DNA of 64,000 nucleotides from UBA8106 sp964569695 (lineage in GTDB: Bacteria; Acidobacteriota; Vicinamibacteria; Vicinamibacterales; UBA823): positions 6,364-70,363 of the forward strand of contig CAZMUA010000016.1 of NCBI GenBank assembly GCA_964569695.1, read 5' to 3'. The position numbers and the translations under genes are program-made. The notes beneath the pieces are model-generated. The model ran no database searches. It was not told the DNA's origin and saw only the letters and a program-made list of their open reading frames with translations. Position 1 is the stretch's first letter; each line of letters opens with the position of its first letter. Positions 1 to 8,152 of the stretch are shown here, piece after piece.

Positions 1-1355
1 GCACCTTGAACGTTCGCGTGGCCACGCAGCGCATTAATACCTCCGCCAGGTCGTCCGATGTTACCGAGCAACAATTGGAGAATGGCAGCGGTACGAATAA
101 TCTGACTGCCAACGGTGTGCATCGTCCAACCAACCGCGTACATGATAGTGCCGACTTGATCGGAGGTACCGGTCGAACAGATAATGTTCGCGATCTTAAG
201 GAAGTCCTTTTCCGAGCAACCCGTGATTCGAGCTACCGTGTCAGGTGTGTATCGACTAAAGTGCTGCCTCAAAAGTTGAAAGACGCAGCGTGGGTGCTCC
301 AGCGTCGCGTCGCGTTTCGCATATCCATCTGCATCTCGCTCGTAGTTCCAAGTATCTCTGTCGTACTGGTTGGTAGCTTCGTCAAATCCTGAGAAGAGTC
401 CATCTTCAAAAGAAAACTGTTCGGTAACGATAAAGGAGGCGTTGGTGTGGGCCCTTACGTAGTCGTCATGGAAGAGATTGTTTTCGAGGACGTGCTTGAC
501 GAGACCGCCGAGGAGTGCAATATCGGAGCCGGGTCGAATTTGGAGATGATGATCGGCAACTGCCGAAGTTCGTGTAAATCGAGGATCGATCGTGACGAGG
601 GTAGCGCCACGTGTTTCCCTGGCCTCGAGTGCCCACTTAAATCCGCACGGGTGATTTTCTGCCGGGTTGGCGCCCATGACCAAAATCACATCGGCGTTCT
701 TGATGTCTTTCCAGTGATTGGTCATCGCACCGCGACCGAAGGTGGCGGCCAAACTGGCCACCGTGGGACTGTGTCATATGCGAGCCTGGTGATCGATGTA
801 CACCAGTCCCATACTTCGCATGGTTTTGGTGATGAGATAGGCGTCTTCGTTCGCGACGGTGGCACTGCCGACCCACGCAATGCCTTCACAGCGGTTCACG
901 GTGTGATCCGTTGCGTCTCGTTCAACAAACGACGCATCACGCGAATCTTTAAACCGACGTGCAAACCAGTCCAGCGCTTCATCCCAGGAAATTTCTCGCC
1001 ATTCAGATGATTTGGCGTCACGCATCATGGGGGTTTTTCGCAGTCTCGGGCTAATGGCGAGTTGCATTTGCGACGCACCTTTGGGACAAAGCGTTCCGCC
1101 ATTTATTGGATTGTCCGGATCGCCTTCAACGTGAATCACAGTAGGTGTCGTGTTTAACCCGCCACTGCCGTGCACATATGCGATGGTGCCGCAGCCAACT
1201 GCACAATAGGGACAAACCGTTCGGTACTCACGCGCATTCCGGATTTTTAGTTGCCGAACTGCTGCTTGTGCAGGCCGGAGGTCGAATCCCAGCAGGCTGA
1301 CCGATAACCCACCAACGGTGGATGCTTTTAGAAAATTTCGTCTTGAGAGGTCCAT
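1..1355 (-). CDS. fdnG: Selenocysteine-containing formate dehydrogenase, catalytic alpha subunit (N-terminal 451 residues; cut by window edge)
   Basis: This is the molybdopterin/[4Fe-4S] catalytic subunit of a periplasm-facing formate dehydrogenase of FdnG/FdoG type (formate to CO2). A twin-arginine signal SRRNFLK lies at residues 4-10. The N-terminal cluster cysteines are C48, C51, C55 and C90. Residue 194 is an in-frame TGA (positions 776-774). It follows DHQAR-I and precedes HSPTVASLA, exactly where FdnG has selenocysteine. The frame then stays open to the window edge with family sequence (FGRGAMTNHW, GANPAENHPCGFKW, GNIGRPGGGINALRGH). A bacterial SECIS hairpin follows the TGA, so this is read-through and not a broken gene. 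E. coli FdnG is about 1015 residues, so over half the protein lies left of position 1. No strong Shine-Dalgarno precedes ATG 1355. The gene is 88 bases downstream of the NTF2-like lipoprotein gene. The specific FdnG/FdoG name is an inference. Confidence 0.95.
744..776 (-). promoter_or_regulatory. Selenocysteine UGA codon with bacterial SECIS hairpin
   Basis: On the minus strand the TGA occupies 776-774. After exactly 11 nt comes a perfect 7-bp stem with a five-base loop: GGTGGCC (762-756), loop AGTTT (755-751), GGCCGCC (750-744), with one G-U pair. An 11-nt gap to a short upper stem with a G-U-containing loop is the layout known to be needed for SelB binding in E. coli fdhF and fdnG. The hairpin lies inside the coding sequence, as is usual in bacteria. 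The geometry is read directly from the sequence. The function is inferred from the match to known elements. Confidence 0.9.
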
Positions 1356-1443
1356 GGTGCTATCAACGATGATCGATATACGGGAGAACTTTCACGTCTC
1401 ACTGATACGGCCCGGACGCGTCAGTATAACAGGTCACGTATAG

Positions 1444-1911
1444 TTACCAGCCAACACGAGTCTCGACTTCTCGATTGACTAAATCCGATTGCAGAAACTT
1501 CAGTTTAATTTGGTCGTCCTGAACCACCATATACGCGCTTTCCATCCAAAACGAATGGATGAGAGTCTGTTCTGTTGTTTCAAACAGTCCCTTATTCAAA
1601 TAGGCGACATGTGCTGACTGTTCCTGAATGGAAACAACAAAGTCAGAGAGAGTCCAGCTTGTGCTCACCGTGGTTGTTTGCGCTTCGTGAATGAAGGCAT
1701 CAAAGGTGTCCAAGGTGAAATCTTGACCCATTTCAAAAATATGGAAGTCGTCGGTGACGATTTGAGACAGTGCGTTCTTGTCGTACTGCTCGATGTCGAG
1801 CAACTCAAAGAACTCATGCAATTTCGCGATCGCTGCCTCTTCCGTCATTTGTACAGATTGATTGCAGCCAACGGTCAGCAACAAGAGTGCCAGCAAACAT
1901 AAGTTACGCAT
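1444..1911 (-). CDS. NTF2/SnoaL-like lipoprotein
   Basis: This 155-residue protein has a lipoprotein signal (hydrophobic run then LLTVGC, lipidated Cys16) and a body that looks like the SnoaL/DUF4440 NTF2-like fold: an amphipathic N-terminal helix (EEAAIAKLHEFFELLD), the pattern TDDFHIFEMG, and alternating strands to the end. NTF2-like cones bind small hydrophobic ligands or act as simple enzymes; nothing here shows which. Its ATG overlaps the TAA of the upstream MBL-fold gene by one base (TAATG at 1913-1909), so translation is probably coupled and the two products likely act in the same envelope process. Confidence 0.7.
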   Translation of the reverse strand: MRNLCLLALLLLTVGCNQSVQMTEEAAIAKLHEFFELLDIEQYDKNALSQIVTDDFHIFEMGQDFTLDTFDAFIHEAQTTTVSTSWTLSDFVVSIQEQSAHVAYLNKGLFETTEQTLIHSFWMESAYMVVQDDQIKLKFLQSDLVNREVETRVGW

Positions 1912-2807
1912 TATTGTTCAAGCTCCGCGAAGGCTTTCGTCACAAAGTCGGTCAGTCCACCAATCATCCGTCCGGTTGAGCCCAGGCGTGGATTACGGTC
2001 ATAGTCGTCGTACAGGCTCGGCAGTTCCAGGGTTTCGACCGTATCATCAATGCCGCGTCCCATTAACTTGGCTTGTCGGATGGCGGTCACCAGCTCATAG
2101 GTGAAATCTCCAAATTCTGAGAATGTCGCCCAGTCCGTTACGGTTCGATGACCCGGGATGACAGTATCGACCCCCGAAATACCGGCTAGAGCATCTCGTA
2201 CTGTGTCGGGATAGGCGAGAACGCTCCCACCGTTGTTCCGGTCAACAATGGGGACACTGCTGGAGGCAAATAGATCTCCCGTGTGGACTGTACGGAGGGC
2301 CGGGAAGACCACAAACGCATCGCCATCAGTGTGCCCGCGACCGAAATAATACAGATCAATTTGATCGTCCCCGTCAAGCAGACTCATCTGGTTAGCAAAA
2401 GTGGTGGAGGGAAGATAGCGGGCATTGTCCCCATCAAAGATTGGCATACGTTGCATGTTGGCGTCTGTGTTTCTATGCGCCACGATTTCAACCGGTGAAG
2501 AGAACTCATCGTTACTCCCGACATGATCACCGTGAGTATGCGTGTTAATGATCATCGTCACCGGTTTGTCGGTCACCGTCTGAATCTGATCGAGAATCGG
2601 CTGACCCCAGTCGGAGAGTTTGGTGTCCACGACGACCACCCCATCACTTGTAATGAAGGCTGCCGTGTTTCCGCCGCCGCCCGTGATCACGTACAGGTTG
2701 TCCTTTACCTGTTCCAGTCCAGCGATGTTCGGTTGTGCGTGCGGCGGCGCAATGGTGATGGCCAATATGCCACCCGCGAGAAGACTGATTAGTATGGTGC
2801 TTCGCAT
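1911..2807 (-). CDS. Exported MBL-fold (metallo-beta-lactamase superfamily) hydrolase
   Basis: This 298-residue enzyme has a Sec-type signal (MRSTILISLLAGGILAI...) and the MBL dinuclear zinc signature NTHTHGDHVGSN (H90, H92, D94, H95 from the chosen start). Later ligand regions are VAHRNT, GRGHTDGDAFVV, HTGDLF and IPGHR. It belongs to the broad cyclase/quinoprotein-relay/lactonase-like group of MBL hydrolases; the substrate is not readable. ATG 2807 is preferred to ATG 2816 because AAAGGA lies 8 nt before it, whereas it directly abuts the upstream ATG. It sits 13 nt after the HupE-like gene and overlaps the NTF2-like gene by one base. A close paralogue lies at 15647-16534. Confidence 0.88.
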   Translation of the reverse strand: MRSTILISLLAGGILAITIAPPHAQPNIAGLEQVKDNLYVITGGGGNTAAFITSDGVVVVDTKLSDWGQPILDQIQTVTDKPVTMIINTHTHGDHVGSNDEFSSPVEIVAHRNTDANMQRMPIFDGDNARYLPSTTFANQMSLLDGDDQIDLYYFGRGHTDGDAFVVFPALRTVHTGDLFASSSVPIVDRNNGGSVLAYPDTVRDALAGISGVDTVIPGHRTVTDWATFSEFGDFTYELVTAIRQAKLMGRGIDDTVETLELPSLYDDYDRNPRLGSTGRMIGGLTDFVTKAFAELEQ

Positions 2808-2820
2808 GAGGCCCATCCTT

Positions 2821-3918
2821 TCATACCGTAAAGAATACTCTTTCTACGAACCAATAGGCACCTGCCAGCATGACAACAACTGAGCCGGTGATGGTAATCC
2901 GGTGACTGGTTACGGCGCTGCGCTGGCGAATTGCGGCTAACCCTGTTGCAATCAGAGCTACGATAACAAGTTGTCCGAGTTCTACGCCGATATTAAATGA
3001 CGCTAGCGTCCACCCAAGGGCTTGGCGTGGCAGGTCCATATCTGCGAGGACACCGGCAAACCCGAACCCATGGATAAAACCAAAGGCGAGAGCAATCCAC
3101 GCTCGCACATCACGCCCCTCTTGACTCACCAGTAAATTATCGGCTCCCACATAGATGATGCTCAACGCAATGGCTGGTTCGACGACGCTTGCCGGCGGCG
3201 TGACCACGCCGAGCACTGCAAGGGATAGCGTGACGCTATGTGCCAGGGTGAAGGCTGTGACGATCATGATCAGTGATGAGAGACTGCCGCCAAGCAACAG
3301 CAGTCCAAGCAGAAAGAGAATATGGTCAGGTCCAATAACAATATGATGGATACCGACAGGAACGAATCGACCAACGACAGCCCACCTGCCATCGTTCGTA
3401 CCCGTGAAATACTCGTGTTCCAACCGGGAGGGGTCAAAAATCCGCTGCGCCACCAGTTCGCCTCGCTCGTAAACATTCAGAAAGGTGAGGTGATTGGGGT
3501 CGTAGGGAAAGAGCAAGGCTTGCACTGCAATATGACCCGGTTCATCATTCAGCTCATACTGCATCGAGAGTTGAACCGATTGTCGCGAGGGAAGGACAGT
3601 GATCTGTCCTGCATCGAAGGGAACAAGGTGGTTATCAACGCGTAGCGTTAACCGATCTCGCAGAAGATTGAAAAGGTTAGTCCGTTCCATCTCAACCTGC
3701 TCTTGCTGTAAAAGTTGGACGGGATCCTCAATGCCTAATTCGTAAGCAAAATCAATTGCGTGTACGACAAGTGTGGCTTGAATGTGCCCATCACGTAGAT
3801 TGAGATCGAGATAGCTGAACGGAGCAGGATGGGCGACAGCTGACTGTGCCAACAAGCTCACATGGAGGATTATCACCGCTAACAGATAGCGAAGGCGAAA
3901 CACACGGTTGCGAAGCAT
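2821..3918 (-). CDS. HupE/UreJ-family 2 membrane protein
   Basis: This 365-residue protein has a signal peptide (cleavage near AQSAVA-HP), an extracytoplasmic domain of about 150 residues (AHPAPFSYLDLNLRDG, then beta-rich sequence) and a C-terminal block of about six membrane helices starting near residue 190. The conserved GIHHIVIGPDHILFLLGLL motif and the later FGFIHGFGFAG are typical of the HupE/UreJ_2 family. HupE/UreJ relatives are linked to nickel or other metal uptake, but the role of this secreted-domain subgroup is not established. It is the first gene of the operon with the MBL and NTF2-like genes. No strong ribosome-binding site is seen at ATG 3918. Confidence 0.85.
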   Translation of the reverse strand: MLRNRVFRLRYLLAVIILHVSLLAQSAVAHPAPFSYLDLNLRDGHIQATLVVHAIDFAYELGIEDPVQLLQQEQVEMERTNLFNLLRDRLTLRVDNHLVPFDAGQITVLPSRQSVQLSMQYELNDEPGHIAVQALLFPYDPNHLTFLNVYERGELVAQRIFDPSRLEHEYFTGTNDGRWAVVGRFVPVGIHHIVIGPDHILFLLGLLLLGGSLSSLIMIVTAFTLAHSVTLSLAVLGVVTPPASVVEPAIALSIIYVGADNLLVSQEGRDVRAWIALAFGFIHGFGFAGVLADMDLPRQALGWTLASFNIGVELGQLVIVALIATGLAAIRQRSAVTSHRITITGSVVVMLAGAYWFVERVFFTV

Positions 3919-4033
3919 TCAGTGTGTAAGTTACCGTACTTGATCAATACTTAGATCAGTTGAGTTTTTGAAGTCTATTCGGTCTTTCTTGTGTATTCCT
4001 AACTTAATGATGTGTTTCTAATATTTTTATAGA
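3919..4033. promoter_or_regulatory. AT-rich divergent promoter region with a small inverted repeat
   Basis: These 115 bases separate two divergent genes (HupE-like to the left, DUF5916 protein to the right) and should hold both promoters. The region is markedly AT-rich compared with its surroundings. An imperfect inverted repeat built on TGATC (3941-3945) and GATCA (3954-3958), extending to ACT and AGT flanks with one extra base, could be an operator. No convincing -35/-10 pair stands out by eye. Confidence 0.3.
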
Positions 4034-6757
4034 TTGACCGAAGTGCAGGATAATGACTTAGTGGACTCTGGGCAAGACGTGACATTCTTTCGAGCGCTCC
4101 TTATTCGATCAGCAGTCGCCGCACTGATTGGCTTACTCATGTTGTTAGGGGTGGGTCAGGTGCAGGCAAACGAAATGATTGAGTCGGTTCAAGGGACAAG
4201 CCAGCTTGAGGGTCTGGACCAGCGTGTGATCGACTTTGGAGGTGTGAATGTCGGGTCCAACGCGACTGCAACGCTTACTATTACGAACAGTGGTACTGCG
4301 CCACTAACGTGGACGGGACTGGACACAGGCGCAAGTGTGGTTTCGTCCAGTGCGGTCAGTGGTAACGTGGCTGCTGGCGCATCCATGACGATCACTCTGA
4401 CGTTCACGCCTACAGTGGCCACCACGTATAGCGGTGTGCTAACCGTCACCGGCAACCAGACCAGCGGTACGAATACCATTACTTGGACGGGAACTGGGAC
4501 GACGCCTGAACCAGCCGCAACCCGGATCATAGGGCTTTCTGGAACCACGAATTTTGTCACTACTACTCCTGATGGGATCTACGGTCCGCCGCCACCGGTT
4601 GCTCCCGCTGTCGTCCGTCGAGACAACCAGGGACGAGTGACGGTACGAGCTGTACGTCTCGAGGAGTCACTGCGTGTTGATGGTCAATTGGACGAGTCGA
4701 TTTACGCCAACGTGGCTACGGTGTCTAATTTTCTTCAACAAGAGCCTCGAGAAGGTGACCCGTCAACTGAAAAAACGGAATTCTGGGTTTTCTTTGATGA
4801 TGACACTTTTTATCTCTCAGTGAGAGTTTGGGATTCTGACATGGCAAATGTCGTGACTAGGGAGATGCGGCGTGGCCATTCCGGAGTTTCCCAGGACGAT
4901 AGCATCACGCTCACGTTGGATACATTCTACGATCGACGGAATGGTTACTATTTTCAAACCAATTCCAGGGGAACCATTTATGATGCGCTCATTGCTGACG
5001 AACGCAGCGAAAATATGGATTGGGATACGGTGTTTAGGACCAAATCTGCGCGGTTCGACTGGGGCTGGAGCATGGAGTTGGCGATTCCGTTTAAATCACT
5101 ACGCTATCCAGGAAGCGGTGAGCAAATCTGGGGAATCAACGTGCGAAGGACGATGCCGCGACAAAACGAGCTGGCTTACCTGAGTCCGCCACCGGCCTCC
5201 TATGGCCGTGTCGGGATCTGGAAATTTTCATCTTCTGCAACACTGGTTGGCTTGGAAGCTCCACGTCGTTCAATCAATCTCGAATTCAAACCGTATGGGA
5301 TCGCGGACTTCAAGTCTGATACCACCGTAAGTCCGGCAATCGATAATGAATTCACTCGCAGTGGCGGCTTCGATTTGAAGTACGGGCTTACTAGAGGATT
5401 AGTCGCGGATTTTACGTATAAGACAGATTTCGCGCAGGTCGAAGTCGATGACGCGATGATAAATCTAACGCGATTTGGTATGTACTTTCCCGAAAAACGG
5501 CAGTTTTTCTTGGAAGGGCAGGATCTTTTTTCGTTTGGCGGCGCAGGTCCTCGGTTTTCAGGCACTCCGCCTGGAGACACACCGGTCCTATTTTTTAGTC
5601 GCCGAATTGGTTTGTCCGATGGAACACCGGTACCCATTATTGGTGGGGGACGAGTGACCGGACGAGCTGGACCATACAGCATTGGCTTACTTAACATCCA
5701 TACAGAGGAATCGCCCAGCATGGGCGTTGGAAAAACAGCATTCTCAGTCGTCCGGTTGAAACGGAATATTTTTCAACGGAGCAGTATTGGTGTAATCGGC
5801 ACGCAGCGTTCCCTGAATAAGCAGGGAACCGGTTCGAATGAGGTGTATGGTGTTGATGGCAGATTGGCACTCCTGTCAAACTTTTTTGTCGATGCTTACT
5901 ATGCGCGGTCAGATACAGTCGGTCGTACGGGTAATAACGCGAGTTATCGTCTGCGCATCGAAAACAATGGTGATCGATATGGGTTCCAAGTCGAACACCT
6001 CCTCGTCGGAAAAGATTTCAATCCAGAAGTTGGCTTTCTTCGCCGAGACGATTTCCGGCGGAATCTAGGGCAATTGCGTTTTAGTCCGCGGCCAGAGATG
6101 GGTTCGGCCGTCCGTAAGTACACCTACGAAGTGAATTTCGATCAATTTGCGTCAGATTCCACTGGTCTCATCGAGAGCCAAGAAATTAAAGGCCGGTTTC
6201 GGACGGAGTTCCAGAGTGCTGATCGTATTGACGTGGACTACGTGAACCAGTACGAATACCTAACGAAGCCCTTTAAGATTAGCGACGGTGTAGTGATCCC
6301 AGTTGGCGGGTATTACTTCGAAAATGTTCGGGCAAGCATTCTGTTCGCTCGGCACCGGCGGTTTAATGGCACCCTCAAAATACAGGCTGGCGATTTTTTT
6401 GGTGGAACACGAACAGAGGTTAGTTATAAAGGTCGGGCGCAATTGACCACAGGATTTGTGATTGAGCCAAGCGTTGCTGTTAACTGGATTGATTTACCGC
6501 AAGGAAAATTTTCAACCGAGATCGGTCAAATGCGTTTCATCTATTCGATGACGCCTCGGATGTTTGTCGAGGCCTTGACACAGTACACCTCGAGGGACAA
6601 ATCCGTGAGTTCGAATGTGCGGTATCGCTGGGAGTATCAACCGGGCAGCGATGTCTACATCGTGTACAGTGAGGGCCGTGATTCGCGGATGCGTGGATTT
6701 TCCGGGCTCCTAAATCGTGGTGTTGCCATTAAATTTACTAGACTCTTGCGCTTTTAG
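4034..6757 (+). CDS. DUF5916 outer-membrane beta-barrel protein with N-terminal Hydin/ASH-like domain
   Basis: This is a 907-residue envelope protein. After a hydrophobic export segment (about residues 22-45) comes an immunoglobulin-like Hydin/ASPM-type ('choice-of-anchor D') domain at about 65-155 (DFGGVNVGSNATATLTITNSG ... TFTPTVATTYSG). A CBM9-like/DUF5916 N-terminal domain follows at about 205-400 (VDGQLDESIY, FWVFFDDDTFYLSVRVWD, WGWSMELAIPFKSLRY). The rest is beta-barrel-like alternating aromatic strands containing YFPEKRQFFLEG, typical of DUF5916, ending in the aromatic-terminated strand FTRLLRF. A role in outer-membrane uptake or carbohydrate binding is inferred. The start is uncertain: TTG 4034 lacks a clear ribosome-binding site, and GTG 4079 would give a more normal signal peptide. 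Confidence 0.85.
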   Translation: MTEVQDNDLVDSGQDVTFFRALLIRSAVAALIGLLMLLGVGQVQANEMIESVQGTSQLEGLDQRVIDFGGVNVGSNATATLTITNSGTAPLTWTGLDTGASVVSSSAVSGNVAAGASMTITLTFTPTVATTYSGVLTVTGNQTSGTNTITWTGTGTTPEPAATRIIGLSGTTNFVTTTPDGIYGPPPPVAPAVVRRDNQGRVTVRAVRLEESLRVDGQLDESIYANVATVSNFLQQEPREGDPSTEKTEFWVFFDDDTFYLSVRVWDSDMANVVTREMRRGHSGVSQDDSITLTLDTFYDRRNGYYFQTNSRGTIYDALIADERSENMDWDTVFRTKSARFDWGWSMELAIPFKSLRYPGSGEQIWGINVRRTMPRQNELAYLSPPPASYGRVGIWKFSSSATLVGLEAPRRSINLEFKPYGIADFKSDTTVSPAIDNEFTRSGGFDLKYGLTRGLVADFTYKTDFAQVEVDDAMINLTRFGMYFPEKRQFFLEGQDLFSFGGAGPRFSGTPPGDTPVLFFSRRIGLSDGTPVPIIGGGRVTGRAGPYSIGLLNIHTEESPSMGVGKTAFSVVRLKRNIFQRSSIGVIGTQRSLNKQGTGSNEVYGVDGRLALLSNFFVDAYYARSDTVGRTGNNASYRLRIENNGDRYGFQVEHLLVGKDFNPEVGFLRRDDFRRNLGQLRFSPRPEMGSAVRKYTYEVNFDQFASDSTGLIESQEIKGRFRTEFQSADRIDVDYVNQYEYLTKPFKISDGVVIPVGGYYFENVRASILFARHRRFNGTLKIQAGDFFGGTRTEVSYKGRAQLTTGFVIEPSVAVNWIDLPQGKFSTEIGQMRFIYSMTPRMFVEALTQYTSRDKSVSSNVRYRWEYQPGSDVYIVYSEGRDSRMRGFSGLLNRGVAIKFTRLLRF

Positions 6758-6782
6758 CGTTCGTTTACCTTTCTCTCAACGT

Positions 6783-8120
6783 TTACACCGTCGGTAGCGT
6801 CCATGGCTGTCGATAGTGTGCTCGCATGAGGCTATTCGCTTCTGCATTGTCCGTGAATTGCGCCTGGGCAGCGTTCCAGTGCACTTTTTGATTGGTGCGG
6901 AATGCGATATTGCCAAGATGAGCGTTCACTGCAGCCAATTGTCCTATTTCAGCATTGCAACGGGGCTGGCTGCGAGTCTTCATGCACTCGATAAAATTCT
7001 GTGTGTGTTGATCGAGCCCCGCTGCTCCAGGGCGCACGCGCTGCGTTGGAACCGGTTCCATCTTGTAGTAGGGCGCGGAATTTCGCGTTCCAGTTTCTGG
7101 AAAAACTTCCCACTTTGCGCGGTCGATGACGAGTGTGCCTTCGTTACCAATAAACGCGACACCATGGTCCCGTTGGAAGGGACCGAGTCCGATGCCGACT
7201 GCGTGCTCCCAGATCATGGTGAAGTCCTCGTATTCATAGATCGCTTGGAGGGTGTCCGGTGTTTCTTCGGCATCGTCGGGATACGCGAACTTACCGCCGC
7301 TGGCAATGATCGAACGTGGAGCGGTAACGTCCATGCCATACAACACGATGTCGATCAAATGCACCCCCCAGTCCGTCATTAAGCCGCCAGCGTAGTCCCA
7401 GAACCAACGAAAATTGAAGTGAAATCGATTTCGGTTAAATGGTCGGAGCGGGGCCGGTCCCAGCCACATGTCGTAATTTACTCCAGCAGGAATAGGTTCA
7501 TCGGGGATGTTCGGGATGTCAGGCAGCCAGTCCATGTAGGCCCAGGCTCTCGCCGTACGAATGCGGCCAAGCTTACCTGATCGTAGAAACTTGATCGCGT
7601 CATCCCAGTGCACACCGCTCCGTTGCCATTGTCCGACTTGGACGACTCGGTCATAACGTTTTGCGGCAGCAACCATGATTCGACATACTTCAATGGAATT
7701 GGCCATTGGTTTTTCGACGTAGACATCCTTTCCGGCCTCACATGCCATGACCATCTGGAGGCAGTGCCAATGGTCAGGGGTGCCGATGACCACGGCATCG
7801 ATGTTGTCATCATCTAGGACTCGCCTGAAATCCTCGTAGAGTGCCGGCTTTGTGCCCGTGGTTTGTTCAACGTCTTGGGCACGTCGCTCAAGCACATTAC
7901 GATCCACGTCGCATAAGGCCACACATTCCACTTCAGGGAGTTTCAGCAATGAAGTTAGGTCGGAGTACCCCATGCCGTTGCAGCCGATCACGCCGACCGC
8001 AATGCGATCACTTGGTGCGACGCCCCAGGGACGTGACGCGAACGTTCTGGCCTCGGTGAGCTTGGTACCTGCGATGGCAGATGCGCCACCAAGAAGAAAT
8101 GCACGTCGTGTCGCTTGCAT
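6783..8120 (-). CDS. Tat-exported Gfo/Idh/MocA-family oxidoreductase
   Basis: This 445-residue protein has a twin-arginine signal (TRRAFLLGGASAIAG), then an NAD(P)-binding Rossmann domain (VGVIGCNGMGYSDL near residue 42; ALCDVDRNVLERRA; VVIGTPDHWH) with the family motif VEKPMANSIE near residue 135. The C-terminal beta-sheet domain contains WFWDYAGGLMTDWGVHLIDI. Secreted Gfo/Idh/MocA proteins of this sort are common near sugar-degradation genes in Planctomycetes, Bacteroidetes and Acidobacteria and are thought to act on sugars or derivatives. The substrate is unknown. The start at 8120 has GAGGT 9 nt upstream. It converges on the DUF5916 gene with only 25 bases between stops. Confidence 0.92.
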   Translation of the reverse strand: MQATRRAFLLGGASAIAGTKLTEARTFASRPWGVAPSDRIAVGVIGCNGMGYSDLTSLLKLPEVECVALCDVDRNVLERRAQDVEQTTGTKPALYEDFRRVLDDDNIDAVVIGTPDHWHCLQMVMACEAGKDVYVEKPMANSIEVCRIMVAAAKRYDRVVQVGQWQRSGVHWDDAIKFLRSGKLGRIRTARAWAYMDWLPDIPNIPDEPIPAGVNYDMWLGPAPLRPFNRNRFHFNFRWFWDYAGGLMTDWGVHLIDIVLYGMDVTAPRSIIASGGKFAYPDDAEETPDTLQAIYEYEDFTMIWEHAVGIGLGPFQRDHGVAFIGNEGTLVIDRAKWEVFPETGTRNSAPYYKMEPVPTQRVRPGAAGLDQHTQNFIECMKTRSQPRCNAEIGQLAAVNAHLGNIAFRTNQKVHWNAAQAQFTDNAEANSLMRAHYRQPWTLPTV

Positions 8121-8152
8121 AGTTGATTACCTCATAGAGTTTGGAGGGTGAG

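Noticed and set aside
774..776. Possible nonsense mutation making the formate dehydrogenase a pseudogene
   Set aside because: The UGA is at the known Sec site, followed by a SECIS hairpin at the right distance, and the frame stays open and conserved afterwards.
447..1010. Long plus-strand reading frame (187 codons) across the left end
   Set aside because: It is antisense to the formate dehydrogenase gene, whose frame has clear family motifs on the minus strand.
5200..5721. Antisense minus-strand reading frame of 173 codons
   Set aside because: It lies inside the DUF5916 gene, and its product is proline/serine-rich with no domain.
6816..7382. Plus-strand reading frame of 188 codons
   Set aside because: It is antisense to the Gfo/Idh/MocA oxidoreductase and shows no family features.
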